A stretch of DNA of 64,000 bases from Triops longicaudatus (lineage: Eukaryota > Arthropoda > Branchiopoda > Notostraca > Triopsidae): assembly GCA_022885665.1 (NCBI GenBank), contig JAGQDJ010000119.1, positions 1 to 64,000 of the forward strand, given 5' to 3'. Both the position numbers and the translations under genes were made by a program. Positions 26,962 to 40,555 of this stretch are shown piece by piece. The notes under the pieces are model-generated. The model was not told where the DNA came from and searched no databases. It saw only the letters and a list, made by a program, of their open reading frames with translations. How positions within the stretch are numbered: the first letter of the stretch is position 1; the number at the start of each line of letters is the position of its first letter.

Positions 26962-27020
26962 CTGTAATATAATATAATGTAATGTAATATAATGGTAGTT
27001 TAATATAATGGTACTGTAAT
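26962..27020. repeat. TAATA-rich simple repeat
   Basis: Runs of TAATATAATG and TAATGTAATATAATGG alternate with a duplicated GGTACTGTAATAT-like segment. Low-complexity DNA. Confidence 0.5.
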
Positions 27021-27230
27021 ATTTTATCACTCATATTTTCTCACTTCGTGGATAAGTAAGTGAGAAATCTACGTTATGGCCATATTCCCAGCAAGAAGGA
27101 ATTCGGAACGTGTGAGATTTTAAGTCCGAGGGCGCAGGGGGATTGTAACACTTAAGGCTCTCGACATACGTTTTTTGACCAATTCGCCAATCGCAGGCTG
27201 CTTTTTTCTCATTAAGGAATATTTTTTTTA

Positions 27231-27305
27231 TTACTTTCGTCGACGTGAGCTTTGCTCGTTGCCGTACATCGTTTCACTTCAAAAGTTGTTGATGTAACAG
27301 TTAAA
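27231..27305. repeat. 75-bp dispersed repeat, copy 1
   Basis: It contains GCTTTGCTCGTTGCCGTACA and GTTGTTGATGTAACAGTTAA, both repeated in the same order and orientation at 28902-28977. The copies differ at few positions. The core GAGCTTTGCTC is itself an inverted repeat. Probably a fragment of an unidentified TE. Confidence 0.75.
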
Positions 27306-28901
27306 TATTAAGGAATATTTTCCCTCCTTGAGGGCGTGGGATTCCGGAAGATTGACGAAAAAAACGTATGCCGGGGACAGCCTTTAGCCTAAGGAACAGT
27401 CTTGCAGATACTTCAAGGTGCAAGGAAATTAGTAACCTGGAAGCGGATTGTTAAACCGAAGAGCCGGAGACTTTACTGAAGTGGATTACGTCCGAAGATT
27501 CTTGTGGTGGATATGTTGTGAGAGATTATATGTGGAGGTCAACACAGGCCAAGCTACCGGATGGTATCCGTGCTTAGCTGTAGATTTCATTCCAGATTTT
27601 TACATTATTTTTTAAAGCATCAGTTGTCACTCTATGAAATGAAATCTTCACGGTCTGTACAAAACATCATAGACGATTTTTTTTTCAATACGAAATTTTT
27701 TAATGCTCTAAAACTTGTTACATTTCCACGAAAATCTTTGGCTTTCGTATAGTCGAGCTTGATAAAGAACTCGCTTATTATGCATAATAAAGTATTCCAG
27801 ACAGGTAAAAGGGGGAATATCACTACTCAGCGGTGGACACTTCCCCTTCCTATACCTCATTTGCCACATGGCACTTCTCAGTACATCGCGTTGTATCCGA
27901 CCCTTCGATGTTGTGCTGCCTCACTGGTCATAAGGTAAGCGTCTTTAGTCACGTAAGCCCATAAACCAACAATGTTGAGACATAAAAAGCAACTCTAAAG
28001 TGGACACAATGCTAGTGTGGACTTGACGCAGCTTCTGCGTTAGCTCCGGTGTTAAAGCCCATTACCATGGTCGGCAGCGTAAGGAGTTTAGTGACGGAAC
28101 GGATTTCTCTTGGGACACAACCGGATATATACAAACATCCAGAATGCATCAAACAATGTTTGTTACGGTGCAAGAGTACAGTCTCATGTAGAGTAGGGGT
28201 AATACCGCATGATATACGGGAACGTTAAGTACGCATTACGAAACTTGGTACCCTACACAAACGACCATCCGAAATAGAGTATAACGCCAAAAAAGGAGCT
28301 CGATTATCGTACCCTTCAGGGAAGCTTATGCAATGCGACGTAACTATATTAAACATGCGGAGATGTGATGATGTGGGATGAAAGCAAGCTGCTGGTCGAT
28401 AAACAGGGAGTTTCAAATTCTCTTTATCGACAGTGCGTAAGCCTCGAACGGCGTTTACAGCTTTGAGCCATACGTTTAGCATAGGAAGCAAGGAAAATTG
28501 TATTCACAAAAACAATTGCGGTGAAGGCACTATACCTGTGTTATAAAGCGAAATTTAAGTCAAAACAAGAAACTTAGTCTAAGTAACACATTTGAATGTC
28601 CGTTGAGCATTTTACGATTGGCGGGATTAGCATACCGATGCGCGAAACCTTTAGAATTAAGCCCTTTTGGCCACCCATGGAGATGAACACTCGATCACGA
28701 AACTCTACGGATGGGGAACGTTTCATTCATCATCTTGCACGCCTTTCGCTGACTTTTCAATGAGGTGTCATTTCCTGCAATCACTATAGGCCAAACATTT
28801 GGGATTTTAACCAGAATTTAAAAGTTATCTTACGTTACCTTATCATTTAAAATACAAGTAGGAAAAAGGGTTAAAATAATACCAAGTATTCTCGTTTTTT
28901 T

Positions 28902-28977
28902 ATTTCTTTCATCGGCGTAAGCTTTGCTCGTTGCCGTACATCGTTTCACTTTAATAGTTGTTGATGTAACAGTTAAA
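28902..28977. repeat. 75-bp dispersed repeat, copy 2
   Basis: Direct copy of 27231-27305, about 1.67 kb away. Similarity stops abruptly after GTAACAGTTAAA on the right and fades in an AT-rich stretch on the left. Confidence 0.75.
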
Positions 28978-29147
28978 ACAATAACAAATATATAAATTAA
29001 AATATTCTCGTTATTAAGCCAAAAAGTAGTAGCAAAGAATGAATGTAAAAAATATAAAACTAAAAAAAAAAGTAAAGTAAAAAAAAAATGAAATAAATGT
29101 GGTTGAATCTCTTCGTAAAGAACCTCCAAAGGTCAGAAGAACAGTGC

Positions 29148-29370
29148 GGTATATTGATATCAAAAGTTCGCTATATCAAACGCTTTACGTTACAGAGTAC
29201 GATTTCCCTATGGCAAACCTTTTTGTGACGAACTTTGGGACGCAGTAGACAGATTCTATGGTTCCGAAATATGTAAATGTGTAGGAATTGCGCCCGATAT
29301 AAAGGGCTTCGGATATACCGAACAGTTTCTTCTGTTCCCAGTGGGTTCATTATAGCAAGACTCTAATGTA
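29148..29370. mobile_element. Possible third Tigger-like remnant
   Basis: It ends with a segment whose reverse complement contains AGTCTTGCTATAATGAAC, resembling the left end of the element at 50960 (AATCTTGCTATAACGTAC). The interior has Tigger-like phrases such as TTCGCTATATCAAACG and GATATAAAGGGCTTCGGATA. Too diverged for firm borders. Confidence 0.3.
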
Positions 29371-32300
29371 TTTCATAATTAGACACCTAAAATTTCGTCC
29401 AATATAGTCAATTTAGTCGAAATATGGTTGAAAATACGTTATAAAGTGTTCGTTCTAACGAGTTTCTACACTAACAGTAATATTTCATTAATACAAAAAA
29501 ACAAATAATGATATGCAAAAATATTATGTGAAAAATAACTAAGTAGAAAATAAGTTTACAATTTAAAATAAATTACGTCAATGAAAAATAAGCATAAAAA
29601 CAGAAAACCCTTGGGCCCTACATTCCTTCGCCTTCTAGAGCTCTGCTTCCATTATCAAGGAAACAACTTGATTAGAGTGAATTTCAGGGACTTATCCAGA
29701 CTATCACACCCATTCCTAGGATGCATGGGTAGTTTCTGGGCTTACGGTACCATTTATGTGAACTATTTCGGAAGATCCAACCCATGAAATGCTACAGGAA
29801 GATGTGCATGGCAAGTTGCGAGTTGCTCTAATACGCTTATCTCCCCGAGAGGTCTGGTGGTTGTTTGTTGTTCTCTTACTATGGCGAAAGGCTCGTATGT
29901 TCAATAATACAACATACTTCAGTGCATGCCAAGCGACAGAAAGCGATATCCTTCCTTTTTCTGTTCCTCTTTATCTACTACCCCCCTTCAGTATATATAC
30001 TCTTCCCTGTTTTCAAGTCGGGCAATAAGACGACCATCTTTTCAACAGAATCTTAATAAGAGAGAAACACGACACTAGCGAAAGATTTACTCTCGCTGTC
30101 GTGTGCTTTTCACAGCATGTGGAGCAGGGATTTTTCGCCCCTATCGTTACGAGAGCTAGTCAAGTACAGTGCTTGTCAATAAAAGCTTCCCTACATGGCC
30201 AAGTATTCAAGCATGCCTTTGAAAAGGAAGCGTATTATCTTACTCATCACCATCGGGGTGTAAAGGAATCACCAAAAAATTGCAATGCCAAATCCCTCCA
30301 CTCTCCCTCTTATAAAACGCTTACTGAGAATCATCGTCCTCGTTTTCTACCTTATTAAGTTTCCCTAAATGTAAAAGGGAACGGTTGTCTATTTAAGCTC
30401 ACGAAGACGGAAGTTTTTGTGACAATCCTGTCGAGTTTGCCTGCGCTGCATGGTCCCCAGTGACAATAGGCCTACCGCAGTGGAAAACAAGAGGACGTCT
30501 CCTTCGCTCCTCATTTTTCATATTCCTATTGTTAGGTTCCTTACAAGCGACTCAAACCCGCGTGAAACTGACGGAGACATCTTATTGTGAGACTGCACAT
30601 GTTCATGCGGTTCCTTACAAGTCGCTGGTTCAATGCAAAGACGAACCTCGCGTTGGGAGCAGCCATTAGAAACCCGCAGCGACACTGCGACTGAAACTCA
30701 ACTACCGGTTTTGGCATGGCTACCTGCCCGGCAGCGTGGTGCCATGCTCTCTTTTGTTCTTTCAGCTGGAACCTATACTAGAAGCGAGAAAAAAGTTGTG
30801 GTCGTTATGTCTTGAGTTTACATAGCATCCTTGGAAGACTTTTGCCTTCCAGGTTTGTTTTAAACTGCACGTTAGGTCTGTTATTATTTCGTCGAAAACT
30901 AGAGAAGCACCCTCAAGTGCATGCGTTAGACCAAACCCCGTGGCCTGGTATCTATACGAGCCTTCTCATTTGGGGCTTGCCTACATGAAAAATCGTTCGA
31001 TTCTTTTTTGGGGACCTACGAAGGTCATTTTCTTGCTGCTTGGGATTTAATGACGAATAGTTTCGTACCTGTACAGTAAAATTTTCTATATCGCTAAGAG
31101 GCTGGAAAGGACGTTGAGGCAACTAGCTTTTAACTTTCATCCACCTTGATTTCCGTGAAAGTCTCGTACTGGTCGTTTTGCAGTCGGGTTCTAAGTAAGG
31201 TTCAACTCATCAAACTGTTTGGCAATAAGAAGACCATGGTAAATAAGCAGAGTTGCAGTTTTTGCCTTGAGAGAACCAAGGGCAAATTCGTAATAAATGT
31301 ATGGCCTATTCCCGAGAACTGACAAAATTAGGACTCTACAAGAGCAGGTAATACCAGCTGAGGATATTGATTATGGCAATTGTGAGAAGATTATAACGCT
31401 GCGGAAATCTGAGGCATTAAAAATAAAAAGTTTCTAGAAAATATCTTGCTACAGCGTTTTCATGGGGAATAAGCTACGATTGTACCAGAAAATTATAAAA
31501 AGTGAAAATTACACAAAATGTTAATTCATAGTTTTCTACATAAGGACCTTTCCAGGCTTTCAATACGTTTCTTAGAAAAAAGATAAAAGGTTTATTTTTT
31601 GCTCCCGCTATTCGTATCTTATTCTTAAAGACGCACAAAAATGCTCCGAACAACGCAGTACTATTTACAAGTTCTTCCAATAGTGGCATATCTCAAAAGT
31701 CATACTACTGCTAATGCCATTTCGAACTGCAGTTTGAGAAAAATTCCTGGATCTAAGATGGGAAGGTAAAGAAAATGAAGTACAAAAAATGCAGGTGGTT
31801 AAAAGCGGTGGAAAGTAGGGGAAGGGGCAAGTTGGAAATGGGATACTTGAGTTTAAGTCGGGCCAGAGGCTTTTCCTATGTTAAACTCCTGCTTTTCTTG
31901 CAAAAACAGCTTTCAGTCAGGACTCGCGTCAATTTCAAGCACAAAAACTGTTTAAAAGCATGCTAAAATGTTGATCAGCAGGATTTGTGACCACCTGCTG
32001 GCGAGGCCTGCTGATGTCGACAACCATATCGGTTGTCTGCACGCGCTCTTGTTACTACTAGGTTAAAGTTCACTTGAAGGGCGCGACTTCCAAGCACTGC
32101 TGCTAACAAAAGCAACACAGAAGTCGCCCTGTCCCATGAAGTGGTTCCCCCTTTTAAGTGACAAATAAAGACGAGAAAAACCTTCCAAGGCGTGTCATTT
32201 CAGCTAGTTGAAAGCTAACATGATTGCACTGTTCCTGCAATAAAACTGCACCATCCCAATTTTCCTTTACAATACCAAGCCTGCACTCTGTCCCATTGTT

Positions 32301-34552
32301 ACTACTTGCACTTTCTTGTGCCTTCTGCATACCCCGAAAAGCGTCGAGAAAATGCGAGGCACCTGGGGCGTTGCGTTGCAAAACACAAGCGCTCAAATGT
32401 AGAAAAGTAACATACTTTTTCCCGCCAAAAATTTTCTTGTTAAGAAGCGCTGAATCTTGCAAGTAACACCTTGGGTGAAGTGACTACTAAGTAACTAACA
32501 GCAAAAATATGACGAGGAATAGACCGTGACCGCCTGCTGACCTGACATTTATGGATGCCTCATCTCCGCCTTCTGCTTTTTCTGAAAAATCCTTTCTCAG
32601 AGGGTTCTTCCAGGTGACCTGTCTAAAAATCCTCCTTCTTCCTCACTTGGCCAATGGTTTTTATAACCATCGCCATCTGCAAGAGCCCTCCTTGCTCTTT
32701 TTAGTGTGCCCCAACCTCAGTCCCCTTATTTTCCTTTCTCATCTCCAACCAGTTTTTCTCCCTCCAATTTGTCTGGAAATACACGAGCCCGTGGCCGGGT
32801 AAGTTGGAAACTCATTTACTGCCCTTTTTCTTACTTGTCATCCCCTCGCCAGAGAGCTATTTCCACTTTTCACAACCCAAACATATTGCTATTGAGCTTC
32901 AAGCTTCTCCAAATTTCACGTACGCTACGCCCAAACTTTTCGACTTTTATCACGTGAATCTTTGTTTGGCAAGAAGATCGAGCGCCTACATATAATTCGC
33001 TTCGGGTTGGGGGGTCTGGCTCTATTGAGTTACAGGATAACCGTTTAAACTGTTAGTAATCTAGAGTGTCTCACAACACCGGCGGGAGTGATAAATTGAA
33101 AACAAAAGGTTTCGAAGGCGAAACTTGGCTTGTACACCTGCACTCGGTCCAAGGCGTACGTTTTTGCTTCTCGATACGTCCTAGCGCGATTGAATACCCC
33201 TGCTCTAATTGCTGGCCAATTTCTCATCCACTGTGCTGCTGAAGACAAATTATCAACAGAGAAAAGTAACACGTGGAAACTTTTATCATTATATGGCGGA
33301 ATGTATCATAAACAATATAAAACCTATTTTTTCCCTCTGTTCTTGAAGGAGCTGTGTTGCAGTTGAATACTGCACGTAGTTATTGACGATACTTAGACAA
33401 TTCTGTAGAATTTTTAACAAACCTCGTGGACAGTAATTTTGCGCCATTATGTACACTTTTTTTATTCTTCGTATTTTTTTAAAGATCCACTTCGTTGTTT
33501 ATTCTGGCGAAATGCTATCAAGAAAGGCTTCTATACGGTTTGTAACTTGTGTACTATTTTCTGTCCACGTTTGAAATATATTTGAAAATTGAAGTTTATT
33601 TTCATTCAAGGTTAAATTACTGAATACACAGTTCGTCATGCACTCTTAAAATAGTAGAAAATAAGCGGTTAATTTTCAGGTTTTGGAGCCAAGCTTGTCA
33701 CGAAATGTTGCCGAGATTTTTGCTTGCGTTCATAAATTTATCAGCGAATTTTCTACGCAGTCAACCGTGACAGGCGTTTGGCGTAACGTCGCACTAAAAC
33801 GTCGTTGTATTCCCCGCAAACGGTTTGCTCTTTTGTACACGTTCCAACAGATAGAGAAAACGCACAACTTGGGTGCCATTACGAGGCGCAGAGTCGTTTC
33901 GGTAACGTAACCAGCCACCTGTTTGCAGTAGGACAAGAAAAGAAGCGTCGAATATTTGCATAAAGTGGCCGTTGGTAACAACGGATGTCCGTTAAGAAAG
34001 AGCTACAGAGCATCGGAAGTTGTGAAAACATCGTACACTCTTAACTTGAGAAAGTACGGTGCATTCAAATGTGGGAGCGGAAGTACTGTACGTTGACTCA
34101 CCATTCGCTAGCGAATTTCTTGGAGTTCGTATAAAAAAGAAAATATGACACCTGTCAGAATCCTTAATATAGCCACGACGTCGCTAGAAAATTGTCTCCA
34201 ACTTCTATAATCAACGACGACATGCCCTTAATGTAGAAAAGCTAACATAAACGACATGTGCATGACATTACGTACCGGTATTTCAAAGCGAGAGAGAATA
34301 CCACACGTGTACAAGTTGAAAAGAAGGTTCCTTATGCAGACATAATAATTACTCACGTCACTGTTCCGTCCCGTCTGTTTATTCTTTCTATTTCTGGAAA
34401 AGAAGTTTGTGGTTAATCAACGACGTTTAACCTTCGCTATTTAATTGCTAACAAAATTTAATGTATACGTTGTTGACTATGCTAAAGTGATCACTGCTTA
34501 CTGACAACGTCCAACACTGTAAAATTAATCCACGCAAAACTAAAACTAAAGA

Positions 34553-34604
34553 AAATAAATAAACAGAATAAATACATAAAATAAATAAACAAAATAAATA
34601 CATA
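34553..34604. repeat. Two tandem 26-bp AT-rich units
   Basis: A 26-bp unit (AAATAAATAAACAG then AATAAATACATA) is followed at once by a copy with one substitution. It sits in a broader AAAT-rich tract extending to about 34630. Confidence 0.7.
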
Positions 34605-35223
34605 AAAAATAATTAAATAATAATAAAAACGCGTCTTTATGCTTATCTCTTCAAAAAATAATTATCTAAGGCTTTTGAGCCCTTTTCTACTCACAGTTTA
34701 TCCCATTGGCAAAAATTTAATTTAGATGTTAGGAAGAATATGCCAGGTTTCAGATTCAGATACATTTCTCTTTCAAACCTACGTTGATTTGCTCGTTAAT
34801 CCTATTCTAAATACATTTGGTTATTAAATGTACGACTCCAACAACGTAGGAAACGTCCCAGATCAGGACGTCCCAATTTGTTCGCGAAAAAATTAAGGAT
34901 TTTTTACTTACACGTAAGAAATGAATTTAGCATTGGCACAAGAGTGGTAAGCAAATTAAAATGTTAATAACATCTTAACATAAAACCCAGTCTTTACTAA
35001 AATTTGTATTCCCGGGGAGCTTTGCTTCACCTGGCGTTTTCTCTATCCGAAAATGGTGGTTTCGCATCTGTAATTTGCCAAGTCTTGCACATGTAAATTT
35101 AAATACCGTCAAGTCCCAAGCGTAGCTTTCTTACTATTACAAAACAAAAGACAAGTATTTTAGATGCTTCATTTTCTGAAAAATTTTCTACAAGTTTTCC
35201 TTATGTAATTAATACGTGTAACT

Positions 35224-35282
35224 GATTTTGTCAACTATCCTACTTGTCAACCACCCTCCGGTCCCAACCGGTTGACAAAATC
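35224..35282. repeat. 12-bp inverted repeat pair, possible small foldback
   Basis: GATTTTGTCAAC at 35224-35235 and GTTGACAAAATC at 35271-35282 are perfect inverted copies 35 nt apart. A single GTTGACAAAATCGG also occurs at 3731, suggesting a common repeat family. Confidence 0.4.
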
Positions 35283-36313
35283 GTACTTCTATTAAGCATT
35301 TAGTTGCGGAAAAATGGTCGCACTTCGTGCCCTATCCTATTACAAGATTTCACGGCCTGTTTTTTCTAATATTACACTTAAATACTAAAAAAGTGTCATA
35401 AAATCTGCTCATTTTTATAAAGACTTGTTCACGATACGACCGTTTTGCATCAATCGTCTCCATTAGCACAATACGATGTGATTGATTTTTGTTTAAACGG
35501 AGTTGTTAAGTTATGTTGAGGTGTTTAACTTTTATTTGTAATGAAAAATGGCATGTTTACAAAATTCCATAGGTGGCAGACACAAAAGATTGCAACACAG
35601 GATATTGCAAAGAGAACATCGACAAGGAACTGTTCTAACGAAATCTGACTTTCCATCAGGACATTCCTACGCTTCCTCTCAGCCCTTATCTCAGAATAAT
35701 TTTAATTTGTGTCTGCGACAGCAACATGAGCTTTTCTGAGCACATTTACGTTGCTATAATTGACAGAAATTGCTCTCGACAAAATAGAAAAAAAAGAGCA
35801 ATTCTATGTTTCCGTGGTTTAGCAAACTTTATTTCAAGTTTTTTTCCTCCCTTCCCTCCTTTCCAAATATACATAGTAGCCTACGTATTCCCTTTTCGAT
35901 GCGAGTTAATTTAAAACATGTTTATTTTAATTTTATTTGTGTTACTACTGTTTTTGTAGTATCGCCTGTTTTGCTGCAATAGACGCAAACCTACGCAGTT
36001 AGTCAATAAAAAAAACTTCGTTAAAAGTAAGGTAACTTATCAAGATAGTGAGAGTTACGTAATGCTGTTCTAAATTTGCTCAAAACTTTCCGTTAGCGAA
36101 AGCTGTCCGTTAACGTAAGCTTGTCATTTAATAACCCCTTAATGGAGTACACCCCGGTGCACCCTCACGAACCCCGCTTTGGCAAGTCTAATAGTAGCTT
36201 ACTAAACCGTTTTCATCATGCTAGCTGCCCTCCTGGCCTTCTGATCACAACGCAGCGATCGATTCGAATCGTTAAATGCTTTGCTAAAACGGTTGGAGGC
36301 TCGAAGGGCTTGT

Positions 36314-36333
36314 AGGAGGGGGGGGGAGGGGGA
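36314..36333 (+). repeat. G-run, possible G-quadruplex
   Basis: A nearly pure G tract (GGAGGGGGGGGGAGGGGGA) in otherwise AT-rich DNA. It could fold as a quadruplex. No gene is adjacent. Confidence 0.4.
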
Positions 36334-39300
36334 CGCAATACAGCATCTAATTTAAATGTCCGTTATTACGCTCGCACAACAACAAGCCCTTAAGGGCTTT
36401 TACGCATACGGTAAAGAAAGACCGTTGCCCCGTTTAGGATCTACGAAGCTGCACCTGGTGTCTCTTTAAATTCAAACGGACCAATCACCAAGTCTCTACG
36501 GGTGTCGGGACGACATCGGCTAAAGCTCGACATGGGTAGGCAGGTGCCTTGTAAATCAGGACAAACGATCACGAAACAATTTTCTGTTTGTTTCGTCCTT
36601 TCACGACAGGACAGCTGCAGGCTACAGGAATACACGAGACATTTAGCAAAGACAGACAAGACCAAATAGAATCCTTATGTGAAAAATGGAAAACCAAATG
36701 GTGCTTTTGGATTATTCAGGATTGGTTTCACCATACATTTGTATTACTTATGAGCTCAAATAGGAATCTAGGTGACGGAACACGAATTAATGAAAAGTAA
36801 CACGGACACCCCGTGTTGCGAAAGCAAGCTCAAGCAGGTTTGGATACGTTGTCTGTCGGGAGTTCCCTAAATGTGCTAAACAATGCGATAGTTTATCACC
36901 AATAGGCTTTTCATAGCCTTGTTTCAGGATTCTCTGCTGTTGCCGCGTTAAATACTGCGAACTGGCCTTGAAATTTAGCAGGCGAGAAATAAAACGTCTT
37001 GGGCTATAGTATTAAGAAAATTTATTTTCTTGGCTAGAGCGTTTCAACCTTTCTTTACGAACCTGTGTTATTTTAAAGTGGCTTGTAGCCCTTGCTAGTC
37101 TCCTCGTGAAATAGAATCCGCCCTTGTTCTACCTTATCCGACCCCTTTCCGTCGGTCGCTTAAACGTGTATCCTTTCCCTGAAGGCTTTTCGCATCGTTT
37201 CCTTGGTTCAGAAGGGCAACTTGGCCTTTTTTCAATGCATACTAATAGGGGGTTCCTAGAGCAACGGATAGAAGTGAAAAGGAGGAGGGAGATGGATGAA
37301 GAAGAAGGTAAAGAAAAGGAAAGAGAAAGGTGGACTTCGTTAAATTTTACCTCAACGAGCCTCTGGGCTTCTTCGTGCCAAGTTGAAAATCAGGCACGAG
37401 TCAAGGTTAGAGGACTTGCATTTTGATGAAGGAGGCAGGACAGGTAAGAAACGAAGCAACAAGGGATGTGCAACCAACGCCAGGAGGACAAGAAAACTCG
37501 GCTAATGCAACCGACCTGAGCTGAAGGGAAGCTTGAGCAACAGAAAAATCTGCCGAAACTTGCCAGTCAAGCGTACACTATTTTCTACTACTTTTAGATA
37601 AATAAATTCGAAAAATAAATAAAAGTAACAGTACATGTTATAATTAACAACGAATAACCTAAAAATAGTCGCTGTTCGCGCTTTCCAATGCTTTCGACAA
37701 AAAGTGGTATTTTGCACGAAAACACTTATTTTATTTGCCACTTGACGCGATTAACTATCACACGAGAAAAATCACTCAGCATGTTATACTCGATCCTTAT
37801 TCATGTATATTTTTGGTCATTGTATTGATAAGTTAATTTAAGAATTCAACTAGTTCAATTTGCCACAGTAAAACTTTTTTTGGTCAAAGACATGGACAGA
37901 CTGTGTTCCTAAAAAATATATTAAAACTACGGAAATCGAATGATTAATTGCATCCTCTGTCACAAGCAATAAAATAGGAGTTATAGAAGACCCTCATAGA
38001 AATATGGTTAATTTAGAGCAATTGGGGTAGTATAAAATTTAGGAACGGAGGTCAATTATTTCCTGTTTGGTGTTCCTTTATCAGTCTAAACAACGCTTTT
38101 TATTACAAGTTGCTGCCTTTTTTATTCCGTCTACGTCCACATGAATAATATCTATGTCTAGCATTGACTATACCGAAGTCTTAATGACTTGAATATAACA
38201 TGATTTAACGGTTATTAACGCACGTACAATGTCATTCCAAAATTATGTGGTTAAGTAGAGGGCGGCGAACAGCATAACTTTTGTTGATAAAAACGAGAGA
38301 ACTGTTTATTAACACTGTTATAAGCATAATTTTGTGGAAGGGACTGTCACTGTATGTTGAGTATCTTTTGCTTTGGCTACGTATAACACAGCAATGCAGA
38401 AAAACACAATAAAACTGTATTGTAGTCTTGCTCACCGCTTGTGCAAAGAGCCATATCATTTTTAGAAACCTGATACACGGAACTGACCAAACTCAGGGCC
38501 CTCGAATTTTCCAGCATATCGTATGTCATCTGACTTTCTCCTGCAGCTAGTTCGTTACAAGTGATTTTGAGTTACTAACGTAAGGCCTATACTGCATTAT
38601 ACAGAGCCCAATCCTTGGTTTTGTAAGAACATAAATTAAGCATATGTTCACAAAAACATAATAACTCATTTGGCAGAAAGCCACGCAGAAGTTTCCAAGA
38701 ATGCGTCTTTCTTGCAAGCCACGTATATACTTGCAAACACGTACCCGTTTGATAGTACCTTGGGCAGTTTTTGTTCGAGATTTCGCGGTCCTACCTGAGA
38801 AATAAATTCTGAAATCTTTTGGAAGAGACCTACTACACCCTAGTGGGCGCAGATAAAGCTAACGAAGGTGAAGTTTATTTGCTCCCCAACAGGTGGCACG
38901 GGAGTCTATGCTACAAATTCCAAGCATTACTTCATTTTTTTTTTTAATGGCGTCGACTGCCATTGCAATGATGAAAATAAAAATGACTAAAAAGAAACTT
39001 AAAAGAGGCGAACTGTTCTGTAATAAATATTATATATCGCATGTTATCTTCTCCCTCTGGTGTTTTTGGTTTTCAAATTTCATAGATACTTATTCAAGAC
39101 TCCACACGGCGTCACGAAATTTCTTGCTCACTCGAATTACTTGATATAGTGAGGAGATGCGGTATACGCTTGTCAGGACAGTTGTTTTCAGTATTTTTTA
39201 GTTCAATTATTCTATTTGAGTTTTTATGCAGAATGCCGGCGTTGCGAAAAGACAAATTATTTGATTTCTTATTGTTTTCGACTTACTATAACTTTGAGAT

Positions 39301-40555
39301 ATATAGAATAACATATCTGAGTTACCTGGAAACTGACTTAATGCCCAATAATTTAAAAAAAACTTACCATTTTAATTGTTGAACGGCAGAACTTTTCCAC
39401 GGGTTAAATAAGAAAACTTATATCTCATTATAAACAGTCTGTTGGACAAAAATGTACAGTGGATTTGCAAATCAGAGCGAAATTCACACACCAGAGCGAA
39501 ATATTTTGGATTTTCACCCACACCTGAAAGCAGATTAATCTGTCTTGCAAAAACTTAATAACGTCAACTTGAGCCTAGATGACGCATTTTTCCACCATTT
39601 AACCGTACCGTCACACATTGGTCAGCGGGACTAGGCGGGAATATTCGAATATGGATTCGAGAATCGGTCAGTTAGCGAGGCGATGTGGGTAGTTTCCTCT
39701 TTCGCCACATGTTCAACACTCCTGAATGCAGTTATTTGAGATTTGGAAAGTTTCTTGAAGAAGAACGTAGGAGTGGGTGGCCTCTTTATTGCATTGCACT
39801 AAACGTGTCCACAATCGAAATTCCAAAGGAAAAAAAATGCATGTCTTAACCATAAAAAAAGACAAAACGACGACTCTCAACAAAGATTTATCACAGTCCG
39901 GTAAGCAACGCTTACAAAGCACAGCCATCAATAACAATTTAAAGCAATGCTATACGTAGTAGGACTTTGAGGAGTCTTTTAGGGACCACACCCATTCTTC
40001 AGGAATCCGTCTCACCCTGATTTTAACTTCATTACCCCTTAACGAGTATCAAAACGAAAAAGCGCCAAAGCATTTCGAGGGAAACCATTCGGAGATTGGA
40101 CCAATAGTAATATCATTGTGTCATTCTGAGAATTACTTCTAAAGCACATTAACTCCTTGGAATTCTCGTGACGACTGGTCATCGTTTTAGTTGTATCCGT
40201 TCCTTACATTCTTTTCGATTAAGCGAACTACGGTGCCATGAAAACAGGGCTGATTACCTCTACTCTGCTCGTGATCAAGTAGGAAATGTTTAACCTAGAC
40301 GACCACACCCTGAAAGTCATCGTTTGTCATTTCAGCTTCAGCACCAACTTTATCGTCGTCAAGAAAAGACCCTAGGCTCATCAAGAACGCAAGCAGCGCT
40401 ACACGTTTCCATCAGTCAGAACCGAGACTTACGTTTGTGTGTAATGCTGCGGTCTTGCCTTAGTTCTGTTTGGCTTACACATTTGTGGTAAAAACGTCAG
40501 AGAACATTTTACCAGAAGTGTCAAGTTTTCACGTACAAGTGATTTCTCATCGAAA

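Larger units (their letters stand above)
9387..40555. other. About 31 kb without a convincing coding exon
   Basis: I found only short open frames without domain resemblance, codon continuity or phase-compatible splice partners. The stretch has AT-rich simple repeats, degraded Tigger-like fragments, a small dispersed repeat pair and several perfect inverted repeats, listed separately. It lies upstream of the minus-strand ed gene and upstream of the plus-strand TMC gene, so it can hold regulatory DNA for both, or be the long first intron of ed if its signal-peptide exon is distant. I could not identify tRNA or other structural RNA genes in it. Confidence 0.5.

Noticed and set aside
32551..32957. 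Overlapping plus-strand frames of 83, 83 and 63 codons
   Set aside because: They are pyrimidine-rich sequence with open frames in several phases at once, typical of low-complexity non-coding DNA.
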